A stretch of 64,000 bases of DNA from Azospirillum oryzae (GCF_900177515.1 NZ_FXAK01000007.1:1906501-1970500), one strand, 5' to 3'; counted from the stretch's first letter, positions 43,661 through 52,739 are shown. Notes: generated from the letters alone by a model not told the origin. A program made the numbers and translations.

Positions 43661-45004
43661 TTAGGCCGCCGCAGACTCGCTGCCTGCCTCGTCCTCGTCC
43701 TTGCTCAGCTCTTCGACGCTGACGGTCTTCTCGGTCACCTTGGCCTGATCCAGGATGTGGTCGACGACCTTGTCCTCGAAGATCGGGGCGCGGAGGTTCT
43801 CGAGCGCCTGCTGGTTCTGCTTGAAGAATTCGAACACCTGACGCTCCTGACCGGGGAAGCGGCGGGCTTCGTTGATCAGGGCGCGGTTCACCTCGTCCTG
43901 GGTGACCTGGATGTTGTTGCGGCGACCGACTTCCGACAGCAGCAGGCCCAGGCGGACGCGGCGCTCGGCGATCGAGCGGTACTCGGCCTTCAGCTCGTCC
44001 TCGGACTTGCTGGCGTCCTCGCCGGCGGTGCCGTTCTTCAGCTCTTCCTGCAGGCGGGCCCAGATGCCCTCGAACTCGATGTCGACCATGCCGGCCGGCA
44101 CCTCGAAGGAGTGGGCCTCGGCCAGCTTGTCGAGCAGCTGGCGCTTCACGCGCAGGCGCGACAGGCCGTCATATTCGCCCTTGATGCGGTCGCGGATGGC
44201 TTCGCGCATCTTCTCCAGGCTCTCCATGCCGAACTCCTTGGCGAGTTCGTCATTGACCTCGGCCGGGACGTTCTTGCGCAGTTCCTTCACGTCGACCTCG
44301 AAGATCGTCGCGGCGCCCTTCAGGCGCTCATGCGGGTAGTCTTCCGGGAAGGTGACGTTGACGGTGCGGTGCTCGCCGACCTTGGCGCCGACCAGCTGCT
44401 CCTCGAAGCCCGGCACGAAGCGGCCGGCGCCCAGCTCCAGCGGGTAGTCCTTGCCGTCCATGCCCGGCAGGGCCTCGCCGTCGACGGAGCCCGCGAAATC
44501 GATCACGGCGATGTCGCCGGTCTCGGCGGCGCGGTCCTCGGTGACCGGGGCCTGGGTCGAGTGGGCGGAGGCCAGACGGGTGAGCGCCTCTTCCACCGAC
44601 TCCTCGGTGACCTCGGCGACCGGCTTCTCCAGCTCGATGCCCGAGAAGTCGCCCGGCTCGACGTCCGGAAGCAGCTCGACCGCCATCTTGTAGGTGAGGT
44701 CGCCGCCGTCCTCGTACTTCTCGACTTCGATCTTCGGCTGAAGGGCGATGCGCAGGCCGCGCTCGCTCAGCGCCTGGCGCGAGCTGTCGGAGATGGCGTC
44801 CTCCAGCACCTCGGACAGCACGCCGCCGAAATAGCGCTGCTTGATCACGGTGACCGGCACCTTGCCCGGACGGAAGCCCGGCAGCTGGACCGTGCGGCGC
44901 AGCTCTTCCAGCTTGCCGTTCACCTTCTCTTCGATGTCCTTGGCGGAAATGACGACCTGAAATTCGCGCTTGAGGCCGTCGGTGCTGGTCTCGGTGATGT
45001 TCAT
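43661..45004 (-). CDS. tig: Trigger factor
   Basis: A 447-aa ribosome-associated chaperone and peptidyl-prolyl isomerase. Domains: the N-terminal ribosome-binding domain with the PGFRPGKVPVTVIKQ signature (about residues 40-55), the FKBP-type isomerase region (GDIAVIDFAGSVDGE, about 160-175) and a helical C-terminal substrate-binding arm. It binds near the nascent-chain exit tunnel. It precedes clpP and clpX, linking folding and degradation. Confidence 0.96.
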   Translation of the reverse strand: MNITETSTDGLKREFQVVISAKDIEEKVNGKLEELRRTVQLPGFRPGKVPVTVIKQRYFGGVLSEVLEDAISDSSRQALSERGLRIALQPKIEVEKYEDGGDLTYKMAVELLPDVEPGDFSGIELEKPVAEVTEESVEEALTRLASAHSTQAPVTEDRAAETGDIAVIDFAGSVDGEALPGMDGKDYPLELGAGRFVPGFEEQLVGAKVGEHRTVNVTFPEDYPHERLKGAATIFEVDVKELRKNVPAEVNDELAKEFGMESLEKMREAIRDRIKGEYDGLSRLRVKRQLLDKLAEAHSFEVPAGMVDIEFEGIWARLQEELKNGTAGEDASKSEDELKAEYRSIAERRVRLGLLLSEVGRRNNIQVTQDEVNRALINEARRFPGQERQVFEFFKQNQQALENLRAPIFEDKVVDHILDQAKVTEKTVSVEELSKDEDEAGSESAAA

Positions 45005-45095
45005 CGGAACGAAAGCCTATCTCGTTGTTCCGGCCCGGCGGCGCCCGTCCGGGCGGCCCGAATCCGTGTTGTCCATGCGGTCCAAGGTGTTGCCA

Positions 45096-45180
<85 letters not shown>

Positions 45181-45243
45181 GTTCATGGCAAAGGCAGCCG
45201 CGGCGGGTGCCGAAACACCCGCCGGACCGCCGGCGAAGTCCGG

Positions 45244-45252
45244 TCTATAGCA
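45244..45252 (-). promoter_or_regulatory. Extended -10 promoter candidate for tRNA-Leu
   Basis: On the minus strand TGCTATAGA is an extended -10 element (TGN then TATAGA). RNA would start about 57 bases before the tRNA 5' end. No clear -35 element is visible at 17 bases. Confidence 0.4.
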
Positions 45253-45275
45253 CAGCGCGCCGGAAGCAAACAGGC

Positions 45276-45304
45276 AAAATGGCCCCACTCAAGAGAGTGA
45301 GGCC
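45276..45304 (-). terminator. Intrinsic terminator of the malonyl-CoA decarboxylase gene
   Basis: GGCCTCACTC and GAGTGGGGCC form a ten-base stem with a TCTT loop, followed by ATTTTG on the minus strand, about 15 bases after the stop. Confidence 0.88.
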
Positions 45305-45317
45305 CGCTCTGTTCGCG

Positions 45318-46847
45318 TCAGCCGCCGGCCTTGCCCAGCGAGCGCACAGCCGACGAGGTGATGATGCGCCCTTCGCCGGTGTAGGCCTCGTGATTGGCGT
45401 CGATCTCGCCCAGCCGGTAGCGGTAGTTGATCATCATCCCCAGCGACTGCTTCAGCCCCTTGGCCGAGCGGTCGGCCAGCCAGTTCAACCGCTCCATCCG
45501 CGCGCCGTTGGTCAGGTGGAAATGCGCCACCGGATCCAGCGCCCGGGGGCGACCGTTGCCCTTCGCCTCCTGCACGCCGGTCAGGTAATGCATGCACAGC
45601 CGCATCAGCGGGCCGCGCAGGCGCTTCTGCAGTTCATCATCCTCCGCCCAGCCCGCACGGGAGAGAGCGCGGGCAAGCAGAGGCGATTCGTCGGTGCCGA
45701 CGCCGCCTTTGGTGGGGGACTCGTCGTCGTCGGCCTGCTCCAGTTCGGTCAACCGTTCGGCGATGCGCTCGGCCTCCGTGTTGGTCAGCATGGCGTCGCC
45801 GTCGCGGTCCAGCGTCCGGTCGAACCAGCGGCGGAAACCGGGGATCGGCGACAGGGTGGCGTAGCACTTGATGTTGGGGAACTCGGTCGCCAGCCCGTCG
45901 ACCACCCGCTTGATCAGGAAATTGCCGAAGCTGATGCCGGCGAGCCCGGTCTGGGCGTTGGAAATCGAGTAGAAGATGGCGCTGTCGGCGCTCTTGGGAT
46001 CGCAGACGGGCGCGGTGGGGTCGAGCAGGGCCTGCACATTGTCCGACATGCCCTGGACCAGAGCCACCTCGACGAAGATCAGCGGCTCGTGCGGCATGCG
46101 CGGGTGGAAGAAAGCGAAGCAGCGCCGGTCCGAATCGAGCCGGTCCTTCAGGTCCTGCCAGCCGCTGATCTCGTGCACCGCCTCATACTTGATCAGCTTT
46201 TCCAGCAGCGAGGCCGGACTGTCCCAGGTGATGCGGTGCATCTCCAGAAAACCGACGTCGAACCACGCCCGCAGCAGGTTCTTCAGATCGTCTTCCAGCG
46301 CCTGCAGCAGCGGCTCGCCGCGCGCCATCTCCATCAGCTCGGCGCGCAGGTCGACCAGGAACTTCACCCCTTCCGGCAGGGCGTTGAACTGGGTCAGCAG
46401 CCGTAGGCGCGGTGGCTCCAGCGCCCGGCGCAGCGCCCGTTCGGCATGGCCGCGCGCCACCGGGTCGGCGGCGGCCTGGAAGGTCGTCATCGCATCCATC
46501 ACCGCATCGCGGTCGACGTCGAAGTCGCGCGCGAGCATTACAAGGAAGTTGCGCCGTCCCTGCGGATCCAGCGCCAGATAGGTGCGGCCGAGCTGGGCGG
46601 CGCGGGCGCGGGCCGAAACCTCGCCGCCGCGCGATTCCAGGCAGGCTTCGATCTGCTCCTTGAGGCGCTCGGCGTCCTCCTTCGGCAGATGGGTGCGCGG
46701 CGGCGCGCCGACGGCACCGCGGGCCGACGCCGCGATCTCGCGCCATCGGGTGCGCAGATTGTCCAGCGCGCGGTCGAAGAAATTGGGCTGCGCGGCCGGG
46801 GATGGCGGCACAGGCTCCAGGATGGTGGTGTCAGGTGCGTCGCTCAT
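45318..46847 (-). CDS. Malonyl-CoA decarboxylase
   Basis: A 509-aa enzyme of the MCD family that converts malonyl-CoA to acetyl-CoA and CO2. The C-terminal GNAT-like catalytic domain has the Ser in FYSISNAQTGLAGISFGN and the His in DPVAHFHLTNGARMERLNW. The N-terminal helical domain spans about residues 40-190. In rhizobia it is MatA; here no malonyl-CoA synthetase (MatB) or transporter is next to it. The ATG at 46847 is the first sensible start. A terminator follows. Confidence 0.92.
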   Translation of the reverse strand: MSDAPDTTILEPVPPSPAAQPNFFDRALDNLRTRWREIAASARGAVGAPPRTHLPKEDAERLKEQIEACLESRGGEVSARARAAQLGRTYLALDPQGRRNFLVMLARDFDVDRDAVMDAMTTFQAAADPVARGHAERALRRALEPPRLRLLTQFNALPEGVKFLVDLRAELMEMARGEPLLQALEDDLKNLLRAWFDVGFLEMHRITWDSPASLLEKLIKYEAVHEISGWQDLKDRLDSDRRCFAFFHPRMPHEPLIFVEVALVQGMSDNVQALLDPTAPVCDPKSADSAIFYSISNAQTGLAGISFGNFLIKRVVDGLATEFPNIKCYATLSPIPGFRRWFDRTLDRDGDAMLTNTEAERIAERLTELEQADDDESPTKGGVGTDESPLLARALSRAGWAEDDELQKRLRGPLMRLCMHYLTGVQEAKGNGRPRALDPVAHFHLTNGARMERLNWLADRSAKGLKQSLGMMINYRYRLGEIDANHEAYTGEGRIITSSAVRSLGKAGG

Positions 46848-46938
46848 GCCCCGGAGTCTGGCGTGCCGGGAGCGGCGCCGCAAGGGGTCGCGCGGACGCA
46901 GTCGTCAGGGGTACCGCTGACGCCGCTCTAGGCAGGCC

Positions 46939-48402
46939 TCAGCCCTGAGCCTTCAGCGCCTTCAGCACGCCGGGCAGCGCCCCCGCCAGATCGTCGGAGA
47001 TCAGGCCGGGACCGAGCGCGCGTCCGGCTTCGCCATGCAGCCAGACGGCGGTGCAGGCGGCCTCGAACCCGTCCATTCCCTGCGCCAGCAGTCCCAGAAC
47101 GATGCCGGCCAGCACGTCGCCAGTGCCGGCGGTCGCCAGGTCGGGCGGCGCGTTGACGTTGACCACGGCGCGGCCGTCGGGGGCGGCGACCACCGTATCC
47201 GCACCCTTCAGCACGACGACCGCGCCCGACCGAGCCGCGGCGGCCCGCACCCGCGACAGCTTGTCGCCGTCCATGCCGACCGAATCGCCGAACAGCCGGG
47301 CAAACTCCCCTTCATGCGGGGTGAGGACGCAGCGCTGGTCGAGCCGGTCGAGCAGTTCGTCGGCCGACTCGGCGAAGCTGGTCAGCGCGTCGGCATCCAG
47401 AACACAGGCCCGCCGGGCATCCAGCGCGGCCATCACCGCGGCGCGGGTCTGCCCGCCCCTGCCCGCCCCCGGACCGATCAGCACCGCGTTCTTGCGCGGG
47501 TCCTGCAACAGCCGGGCGAAAGTATCGGCATCCTCCAGCGGATCGACGATGACGCTGGCGCAACCGGCGGCATAGATGGGGAAGGCTTCCTGCGGGCAGG
47601 CGATGGTGACCAGTCCGGCACCGGCACGCAGGGCCGCGACCGAGGCCAGCCGGGCGGCACCGGTCATCCGTGCGCCGCCCAGCACCACGGCATGGCCGCG
47701 CGCATATTTGTGGCCGTCCAGCGCCGGCCAGGGAAAGCGATGATGCCACAACGACGGCTCGTTCACCGCGGTCTGCGGGGCGATGCTGTCCAGCACCCGC
47801 TCCGGAATGCCGATGTCGGCGACCACCACCTCGCCGCACAGGGTGCGGCCGGGCAGCAGCACATGGCCAGGCTTGCGGCGGAAGAAGGTGACGGTCAGCG
47901 CCGCTTGCGGAGCGGCACCAAGCACCCGGCCGCTGTCGCCGTGAAGGCCGCTCGGCACATCGACGGCAACGACGGTGCGGCCCTCCATCGCCTCGACGAT
48001 CGCGCGGGCGAGGCCGTCGAGCGGCCGGGACAGGCCGGCGCCGAACAGCGCGTCGATGACCAGGGGGTTGCCCTTGAGGATGTAGGGATCGGCCGCCTCG
48101 ATCGGGCCGGGCCAGCGCTCCGCCGCCACAGCGGCATCGCCGGTCAGGGCCGAGCGCGTGCCGAGCAGCGCCAGCCGCACCGGCCAGCCGGCCTCCAGCA
48201 GAAGCCGGGCGATGACGAATCCATCGCCGCCATTGTTGCCGGGGCCGCAGAGAACGGCGGTCGGATGAGGCGCCCAGCGCTCGCACACGGCGCGGACCAC
48301 GGCGGCGCCGGCGGCCTCCATCAGGGCCGGGCCGGGCACCCCGGCGGCGATGGCCAGCTGGTCGGCCCGATACATCTCCGCGACGGACAGAAGCTCATCC
48401 AT
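46939..48402 (-). CDS. nnr: Bifunctional NAD(P)H-hydrate epimerase/ADP-dependent dehydratase
   Basis: A 487-aa repair enzyme that returns hydrated NAD(P)H to its useful form. The N-terminal epimerase (YjeF_N) has AVLCGPGNNGGDGFVIARLL. The C-terminal dehydratase (YjeF_C, ribokinase fold) has NAVLIGPGAGRGGQTRA, CVLTPHEGEFARLFG and the ATAGTGDVLAGIVLGLLAQG motif. The start at 48402 has GAGTGGGGG upstream. tRNA-His lies upstream on the same strand. The nearest neighbour downstream is malonyl-CoA decarboxylase, with a gap of 91 bases. Confidence 0.95.
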   Translation of the reverse strand: MDELLSVAEMYRADQLAIAAGVPGPALMEAAGAAVVRAVCERWAPHPTAVLCGPGNNGGDGFVIARLLLEAGWPVRLALLGTRSALTGDAAVAAERWPGPIEAADPYILKGNPLVIDALFGAGLSRPLDGLARAIVEAMEGRTVVAVDVPSGLHGDSGRVLGAAPQAALTVTFFRRKPGHVLLPGRTLCGEVVVADIGIPERVLDSIAPQTAVNEPSLWHHRFPWPALDGHKYARGHAVVLGGARMTGAARLASVAALRAGAGLVTIACPQEAFPIYAAGCASVIVDPLEDADTFARLLQDPRKNAVLIGPGAGRGGQTRAAVMAALDARRACVLDADALTSFAESADELLDRLDQRCVLTPHEGEFARLFGDSVGMDGDKLSRVRAAAARSGAVVVLKGADTVVAAPDGRAVVNVNAPPDLATAGTGDVLAGIVLGLLAQGMDGFEAACTAVWLHGEAGRALGPGLISDDLAGALPGVLKALKAQG

Positions 48403-48594
48403 CCCCCACTCCCCCGACGCTGCCTTCCGTTGCGGGCGAACCTTCAAGAGCGAACTTGCACGCCCCCACTCTACCCGTGGGCTGCGTCTTTGCCCGGAAA
48501 GCACGATGCAGACAAGCATAAACGCCCGCGAAACGGCCAACCAGCCGTGCGGACGATAAGAAGAACGGATTTCCAGGGGAAAGAAAAGAGAAGA

Positions 48595-48671
48595 TGGGGC
48601 GATGGATGGGACTCGAACCCACGACCACTCGGACCACAACCGAGGGCTCTACCAACTGAGCTACCACCGCC
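48595..48671 (-). tRNA. tRNA-His (anticodon GUG)
   Basis: A 77-base tRNA with encoded CCA. The 5' end has the extra G (G-1) pairing with discriminator C73, as required by histidyl-tRNA synthetase. The anticodon arm CTCGG-TTGTGGT-CCGAG shows GTG, and the T-arm TGGGTTCGAGTCCCA is normal. A pyrimidine-rich TCTTCTCTTTTC stretch follows the 3' end and may help termination. Confidence 0.97.
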
Positions 48672-49039
48672 GCCGTCAGCGTTTCCGCCGTCGGGAGCCG
48701 CGTTATCCTCCAGCTCGGCTTTCCGGTCAAGCACCTTTTTCACGAAAAATGAAAAAACCTATTTCGGCTCCTCAAGGCCGCCTCAGCCGCCGGGCCGCAG
48801 CAACCGTCCTGCACCCGACAGCGCGGAGCGCTTGCACCACCTGCACAAATATTGTTCACTCCGCCGAATCCTTCGGCAGCCCCCTGCCCCATTGGACGGC
48901 ACCCGACCGTCTTGTGACCAGCGTCGATGCCGCCGGATCGGATCGGCCGAATGTGGCACGCTCCATGCTTATCGTCGTCGCTGTCGGCAGTGCCGTGGAC
49001 GGTGCCTGCCGGCGTTGGCACCTCGTACACGAGAGACCC
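48672..49039 (+). other. glnB upstream region
   Basis: About 370 bases without a gene. It holds the sigma-54-type promoter listed separately. Upstream of it, TTGCACCA and CTGCACA (near 48832-48846) and CTGCACC (near 48810) look like NtrC half sites, but no full dyad is evident. The tRNA-His promoter must also lie here on the other strand. Confidence 0.5.
48954..48969 (+). promoter_or_regulatory. Sigma-54 (RpoN) promoter of glnB
   Basis: TGGCACG-CTCC-ATGCT has the -24 GG and -12 GC with the required 10 bases between them and one mismatch to TTGCT. It lies about 70 bases before glnB. NtrC-dependent sigma-54 control of glnB is established for Azospirillum brasilense, so this fits. Confidence 0.75.
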
Positions 49040-49378
49040 ATGAAGAAGATCGAAGCCATCATCAAGCCGTTCAAGCTCGACGAGGTGAAGGAAGCCCTTC
49101 ACGAAGTCGGGATCAAGGGGATCACCGTCACCGAAGCCAAGGGCTTCGGCCGCCAGAAGGGCCACACGGAGCTTTACCGCGGCGCGGAATACGTCGTGGA
49201 CTTCCTGCCGAAGGTGAAGATCGAGGTGGTGATGGAGGATTCCCTGGTGGAGCGGGCGATCGAGGCGATCCAGCAGGCCGCCCATACCGGCCGCATCGGC
49301 GACGGCAAGATCTTCGTCACGCCCGTGGAGGAGGTGGTTCGCATCCGCACCGGGGAGAAGGGCGCCGACGCGATCTGA
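49040..49378 (+). CDS. glnB: Nitrogen regulatory protein P-II
   Basis: A 112-aa PII signal protein. The T-loop carries the uridylylation site Y51 in GHTELYRGAEYVVDF. The ATP/2-oxoglutarate-binding B-loop is TGRIGDGKIFV. It senses 2-oxoglutarate, ATP/ADP and, through uridylylation by GlnD, glutamine; it controls NtrB, GlnE and, in Azospirillum, nitrogenase regulation. It is followed by glnA after 304 bases. A longer open frame upstream crosses the tRNA complement and is not coding. Confidence 0.97.
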   Translation: MKKIEAIIKPFKLDEVKEALHEVGIKGITVTEAKGFGRQKGHTELYRGAEYVVDFLPKVKIEVVMEDSLVERAIEAIQQAAHTGRIGDGKIFVTPVEEVVRIRTGEKGADAI

Positions 49379-49551
49379 TCGCGCCCGGATAGCATCGTCC
49401 ACCGGCTCCTTCCTTCAAACCGGCATCCTCCCGACCAGCATCCGCCAACATGCGCCGCTTTCCCCATCACCTCATGCCGGCCCCGGCCGCGCACCTTGCC
49501 GAACGGCCGATGGCCGCCTATGGCGAACGTGCGACTTTTTGGGTTGGCGCG

Positions 49552-49580
49552 TTGTGCGGGGAAGAAAGGCGTGAGATAAC
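49552..49580 (+). promoter_or_regulatory. Possible vegetative promoter of glnA
   Basis: TTGTGC and GATAAC are separated by 17 bases in the 304-base glnB-glnA gap. It would start RNA about 95 bases before glnA. glnA of A. brasilense is reported to have its own promoter as well as read-through from glnB. The rest of the gap (49379-49551 and 49581-49682) shows no other clear signal. Confidence 0.4.
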
Positions 49581-49682
49581 GTCCGCCGCGAGCGCCGCCC
49601 TCCGCCGCCAAGCCCCCGCAGGGGCCCGGGCAGCGGCTTGACGCAGCGGGATCCAACCCTCTTAAAGCGTGGAAAAAGAGAC

Positions 49683-51092
49683 ATGTCCGACATCAGCAAG
49701 GTCTTCGACCTGATCAAGGAACACGACGTCAAGTACGTGGACCTGCGCTTCACCGACCCGCGCGGCAAGCTGCACCACACGGCCCAGCACGTCTCGACCA
49801 TCGACGAGGACGTGTTCGAAGACGGCATCATGTTCGACGGTTCCTCGATCGCCGGCTGGAAGGGCATCGAAGAGTCGGACATGATCCTGAAGCTGGACCC
49901 GACGACGGCCGTCATGGATCCGTTCGCCGCCCAGCCGACGCTGAACATCCTCTGCGACGTCTATGATCCGGGCACCGGCGGCGCCTATGCCCGCTGCCCG
50001 CGCGGCATCGCCAAGGCCGCCGAGAAGTACACCGCTTCGGCCGGCATCGGCGACACCGTCTTCTTCGGTCCGGAAGCCGAGTTCTTCGTGTTCGACGACG
50101 TCAAGTACTCCGTCGACATGAACAAGGTGTCCTACGAGTTCGCCTCGGACGAAGGCTCCTACTCCTCGGGCAAAGAGTATGAGGACGGCAACCTGGGTCA
50201 CCGCCCGGGCACCAAGGGCGGCTATTTCCCGGTCGCCCCGATCGACAGCTGCAACGACCTGCGCGCCGAGATGCTGAGCGTCCTGGCCGAGATGGGCGTT
50301 CCGGTCGAGAAGCACCACCACGAGGTGGCCGCCGCCCAGCACGAGCTGGGCATCAAGTTCGACACGCTGGTCCGCACCGGCGACAACATGCAGTACTACA
50401 AGTACGTGGTGCATAACGTCGCCCACGCCTATGGCAAGACCGCGACCTTCATGCCGAAGCCGGTCTTCGGCGACAACGGTTCGGGCATGCACTGCCACCA
50501 GTCGATCTGGAAGGACGGCCAGCCGCTGTTCGCCGGCAACCAGTATGCCGACCTGTCGGAACTGGCTCTGTACTACATCGGCGGCATCATCAAGCACGCC
50601 AAGGCGCTGAACGCCTTCACCAACCCGTCGACCAACAGCTACAAGCGTCTGGTCCCGGGCTATGAGGCCCCGGTGCTGCTGGCCTACTCGGCCCGCAACC
50701 GTTCGGCGTCCTGCCGCATCCCGTACGTCGCCTCGCCGAAGGGCAAGCGCGTCGAGGTCCGCTTCCCGGATCCGTCGGCCAACCCGTACCTGGCCTTCGC
50801 CGCCATGCTGATGGCCGGCCTGGACGGCATCCAGAACAAGATCCATCCTGGCGACGCGATGGACAAGAACCTGTACGACCTGCCGCCGGAAGAGCTGGCG
50901 AAGGTCCCGACCGTCTGCGGCTCGCTGCGCGAAGCCCTGAACTCCCTGCGCGAGGACAACGAGTTCCTGCGCAAGGGCGACGTCTTCTCGCAGGACATGA
51001 TCGACGGCTACATCGACCTCCGCACGGAAGAGATGATGGCCTTCGAGACCATGCCGCACCCGATCGAGTACAAGATGTACTACTCGGTCTGA
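49683..51092 (+). CDS. glnA: Glutamine synthetase type I
   Basis: A 469-aa GSI-beta enzyme that makes glutamine from glutamate and ammonium. Family signatures are FDGSSIAGWKGIEESDM, GPEAEFFVFDDV, GDNGSGMHCHQSIWKDG and NPSTNSYKRLVPGYEAP. The adenylylation tyrosine is about Y398 in KNLYDLPPEE, so control by GlnE is expected. The start at 49683 is preceded by AAAGAGAC. Downstream is a strong terminator. It works with glnB in the nitrogen-status circuit. Confidence 0.98.
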   Translation: MSDISKVFDLIKEHDVKYVDLRFTDPRGKLHHTAQHVSTIDEDVFEDGIMFDGSSIAGWKGIEESDMILKLDPTTAVMDPFAAQPTLNILCDVYDPGTGGAYARCPRGIAKAAEKYTASAGIGDTVFFGPEAEFFVFDDVKYSVDMNKVSYEFASDEGSYSSGKEYEDGNLGHRPGTKGGYFPVAPIDSCNDLRAEMLSVLAEMGVPVEKHHHEVAAAQHELGIKFDTLVRTGDNMQYYKYVVHNVAHAYGKTATFMPKPVFGDNGSGMHCHQSIWKDGQPLFAGNQYADLSELALYYIGGIIKHAKALNAFTNPSTNSYKRLVPGYEAPVLLAYSARNRSASCRIPYVASPKGKRVEVRFPDPSANPYLAFAAMLMAGLDGIQNKIHPGDAMDKNLYDLPPEELAKVPTVCGSLREALNSLREDNEFLRKGDVFSQDMIDGYIDLRTEEMMAFETMPHPIEYKMYYSV

Positions 51093-51168
51093 TTTGGTCC
51101 TCGAAAACACCGGGTCTTTCATCACTTCGGAAACGGAGGGTGTACCGGTCCGGTGTAACTGCGAAAAT

Positions 51169-51204
51169 GGCTCCCCAAGGCGACTTGGGGAGCCTTCTTT
51201 CGTT
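51169..51204 (+). terminator. Intrinsic terminator of glnA
   Basis: GGCTCCCCAAG-GCGA-CTTGGGGAGCC, an 11-base perfect stem followed by TTCTTTCGTTT. About 75 bases after the glnA stop. Confidence 0.95.
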
Positions 51205-51368
51205 TGGCTGCCGTCACCCCTGCGGCAATGCTGCCTGGCTTTTACAATTTCCAGGCTCGGGTTATCCGCCTACTCTCTTTTGACGCTTCCCCATTCAGCC
51301 TAGTCTTCCTAATTCGGCAGTATGGGAGGAGGCGCGTGCTCTATGGTGGCTGACCGGAGGGAATTGCG

Positions 51369-52031
51369 ATGGGGTGGACGATCGGGGAAAGGCTGGCCGG
51401 CGCACAAGCAGTCAAGGCGCTGAAGCAAGGCGCCAGTCAGGGGGACATTTCCTTTTCGAAGCTATCGGGCATCGATCCTTCCGATGTCCATGCATTGCGG
51501 CACTTCACCCTGCTGTCCAGACTGCTGATCATCGTGCGCTGCCCTCCGCATGCGGCCTTGTCTTGGCACGGGACGATGCCGCCCAAGTCTTATGGCGCCA
51601 GCAAAAAGAAGGTGAAATCAAACGACAGCACAGGGATTGCCATTGATGACCAAGGGCGGATGTATGTCTCCGACTATGACCTCATGTCGATTTGCAGTGT
51701 CGGGGAAAATGGTGCGTGCAGCCGCATCCCAGTGACGGGCGCCAACCCCAACAAAGCATCTCAGATGTCCAAGCAGGCAACGGCACTGCTGACGGCCATA
51801 AACGCCCAGATGGTCAGCCGATTTCAGCATGGCTGTCAGGATGATTGGGACCACCCCGATAATCGGGGCGTAAAGGCGGACGACCGTTTTGCCGTGTTCA
51901 AATGCGGCAAAGCCCGCTACATCCCCAACCCTCATGAGATGGAAGAATTCTACCGTCGCCATGAAATCGACTGGCCCTATGATCGCAATGGCCACTACAA
52001 GCTGAGTTGGGGCGTGATCGGTCTGGCCTGA
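51369..52031 (+). CDS. Compact protein resembling the oedema factor/CyaA/ExoY cyclase core
   Basis: A 220-aa soluble protein with visibly lower GC than its neighbours and a strong GGAGGG site. No signal peptide. By eye, its motif order matches the class II (oedema factor/CyaA/ExoY) nucleotidyl cyclases: an Arg in IIVRCPPH (R57), GTMPPKSYG with K73, Lys-rich KKKVKSND, a metal-type DxD in YVSDYDLMS (D102, D104) and H154 in RFQHGCQDDW. The C-terminus FYRRHEIDWPYDRNGHYKLS is distinctive. It lacks the roughly 135-residue inserted sub-domain found in oedema factor between the second Lys and the DYDL motif. It could also be a polymorphic-toxin-type effector domain without cyclase activity. No secretion or immunity gene is recognised beside it. 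Confidence 0.55.
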   Translation: MGWTIGERLAGAQAVKALKQGASQGDISFSKLSGIDPSDVHALRHFTLLSRLLIIVRCPPHAALSWHGTMPPKSYGASKKKVKSNDSTGIAIDDQGRMYVSDYDLMSICSVGENGACSRIPVTGANPNKASQMSKQATALLTAINAQMVSRFQHGCQDDWDHPDNRGVKADDRFAVFKCGKARYIPNPHEMEEFYRRHEIDWPYDRNGHYKLSWGVIGLA

Positions 52032-52038
52032 TCCAGCC

Positions 52039-52293
52039 TTACCCGGGATCGGAGCCGTTCCATACACCGATGTCCGGCGGAGCGCATGCCGTCCGCTCGG
52101 CGCAATCGGCCTTCGCGCAATTGCAGGCCGGGAACAGGCAGCCGTCGCCGTTCAGGTCGGTCGCCCGCACCGCAAGGTCGTAGCGCACGCCGCGCATGAT
52201 GGCTGGGCCGGCGGTGCTGTGGCGCTCGTAATGCTCGACGACATGGCGGACGCGGGTGAGCAGTTCGCGCCGTTGATCGTGTCCCGGGTCCAT
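52039..52293 (-). CDS. Hypothetical cysteine-rich protein, 84 aa
   Basis: Begins MDPGHDQRRELLTRVRHVVEH (helical) and ends with a Cys-rich segment (CLFPACNCAKADCAERTAC), five or six cysteines in about 25 residues. No family recognised. A GGGGGCGAAGG region precedes the ATG at 52293. It runs opposite the cyclase-like gene and converges with it, with an 8-base gap, so an immunity role is not suggested by orientation. Confidence 0.5.
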   Translation of the reverse strand: MDPGHDQRRELLTRVRHVVEHYERHSTAGPAIMRGVRYDLAVRATDLNGDGCLFPACNCAKADCAERTACAPPDIGVWNGSDPG

Positions 52294-52471
52294 GCCTTCG
52301 CCCCCAATCGCCAGTGATTGCCGCCATGAACAGGGACGCCGGAGAGCCGCGTCCTGTTCCGGCATCCATGCGCAGTACGGCGCAAGAGGAACTCAACGCA
52401 CAGGAATGATGCGGCGGCCCGACTGTTGCCACAGCAGTGATCAAGTTGGGTGACCAAGACGGGAGGGCAAG

Positions 52472-52663
52472 ATGGATCGCGATAGGCTGCACCGCGTCGC
52501 CAAGGCACTGGGCGACGTCCGCCTTTACGAGAAGCACCACACCGGTGAGTTCATCACCATGCGCCTGCGCGACTCCCTGGCCGACAACCCCGGTTATGAT
52601 GCGGCCGAGGTGGACAAGAAGTTGCTGGAGTTGGCACGGGTGGCGCTGGAGGCCGCCGAATAG
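52472..52663 (+). CDS. Hypothetical protein, 63 aa
   Basis: A short, mostly helical, charged protein (MDRDRLHRVAKALGDVRLYE, ending ALEAAE). GGGAGG lies 5 bases upstream of the ATG, the best Shine-Dalgarno sequence in this stretch. No family recognised. It is followed after 76 bases by another small gene in the same direction. Confidence 0.6.
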   Translation: MDRDRLHRVAKALGDVRLYEKHHTGEFITMRLRDSLADNPGYDAAEVDKKLLELARVALEAAE

Positions 52664-52739
52664 TGGGGGCGGAGGGTGACGAAGCGGCGGACAGCCTGTT
52701 GGTGGGGATGAACCGAGCCAACAGAGGGAGAATGGCGCC

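Noticed and set aside
49638..49682. N-terminal extension of glnA from a TTG
   Set aside because: Family N-terminus begins at MSDISKV; the upstream codons are not conserved-looking.
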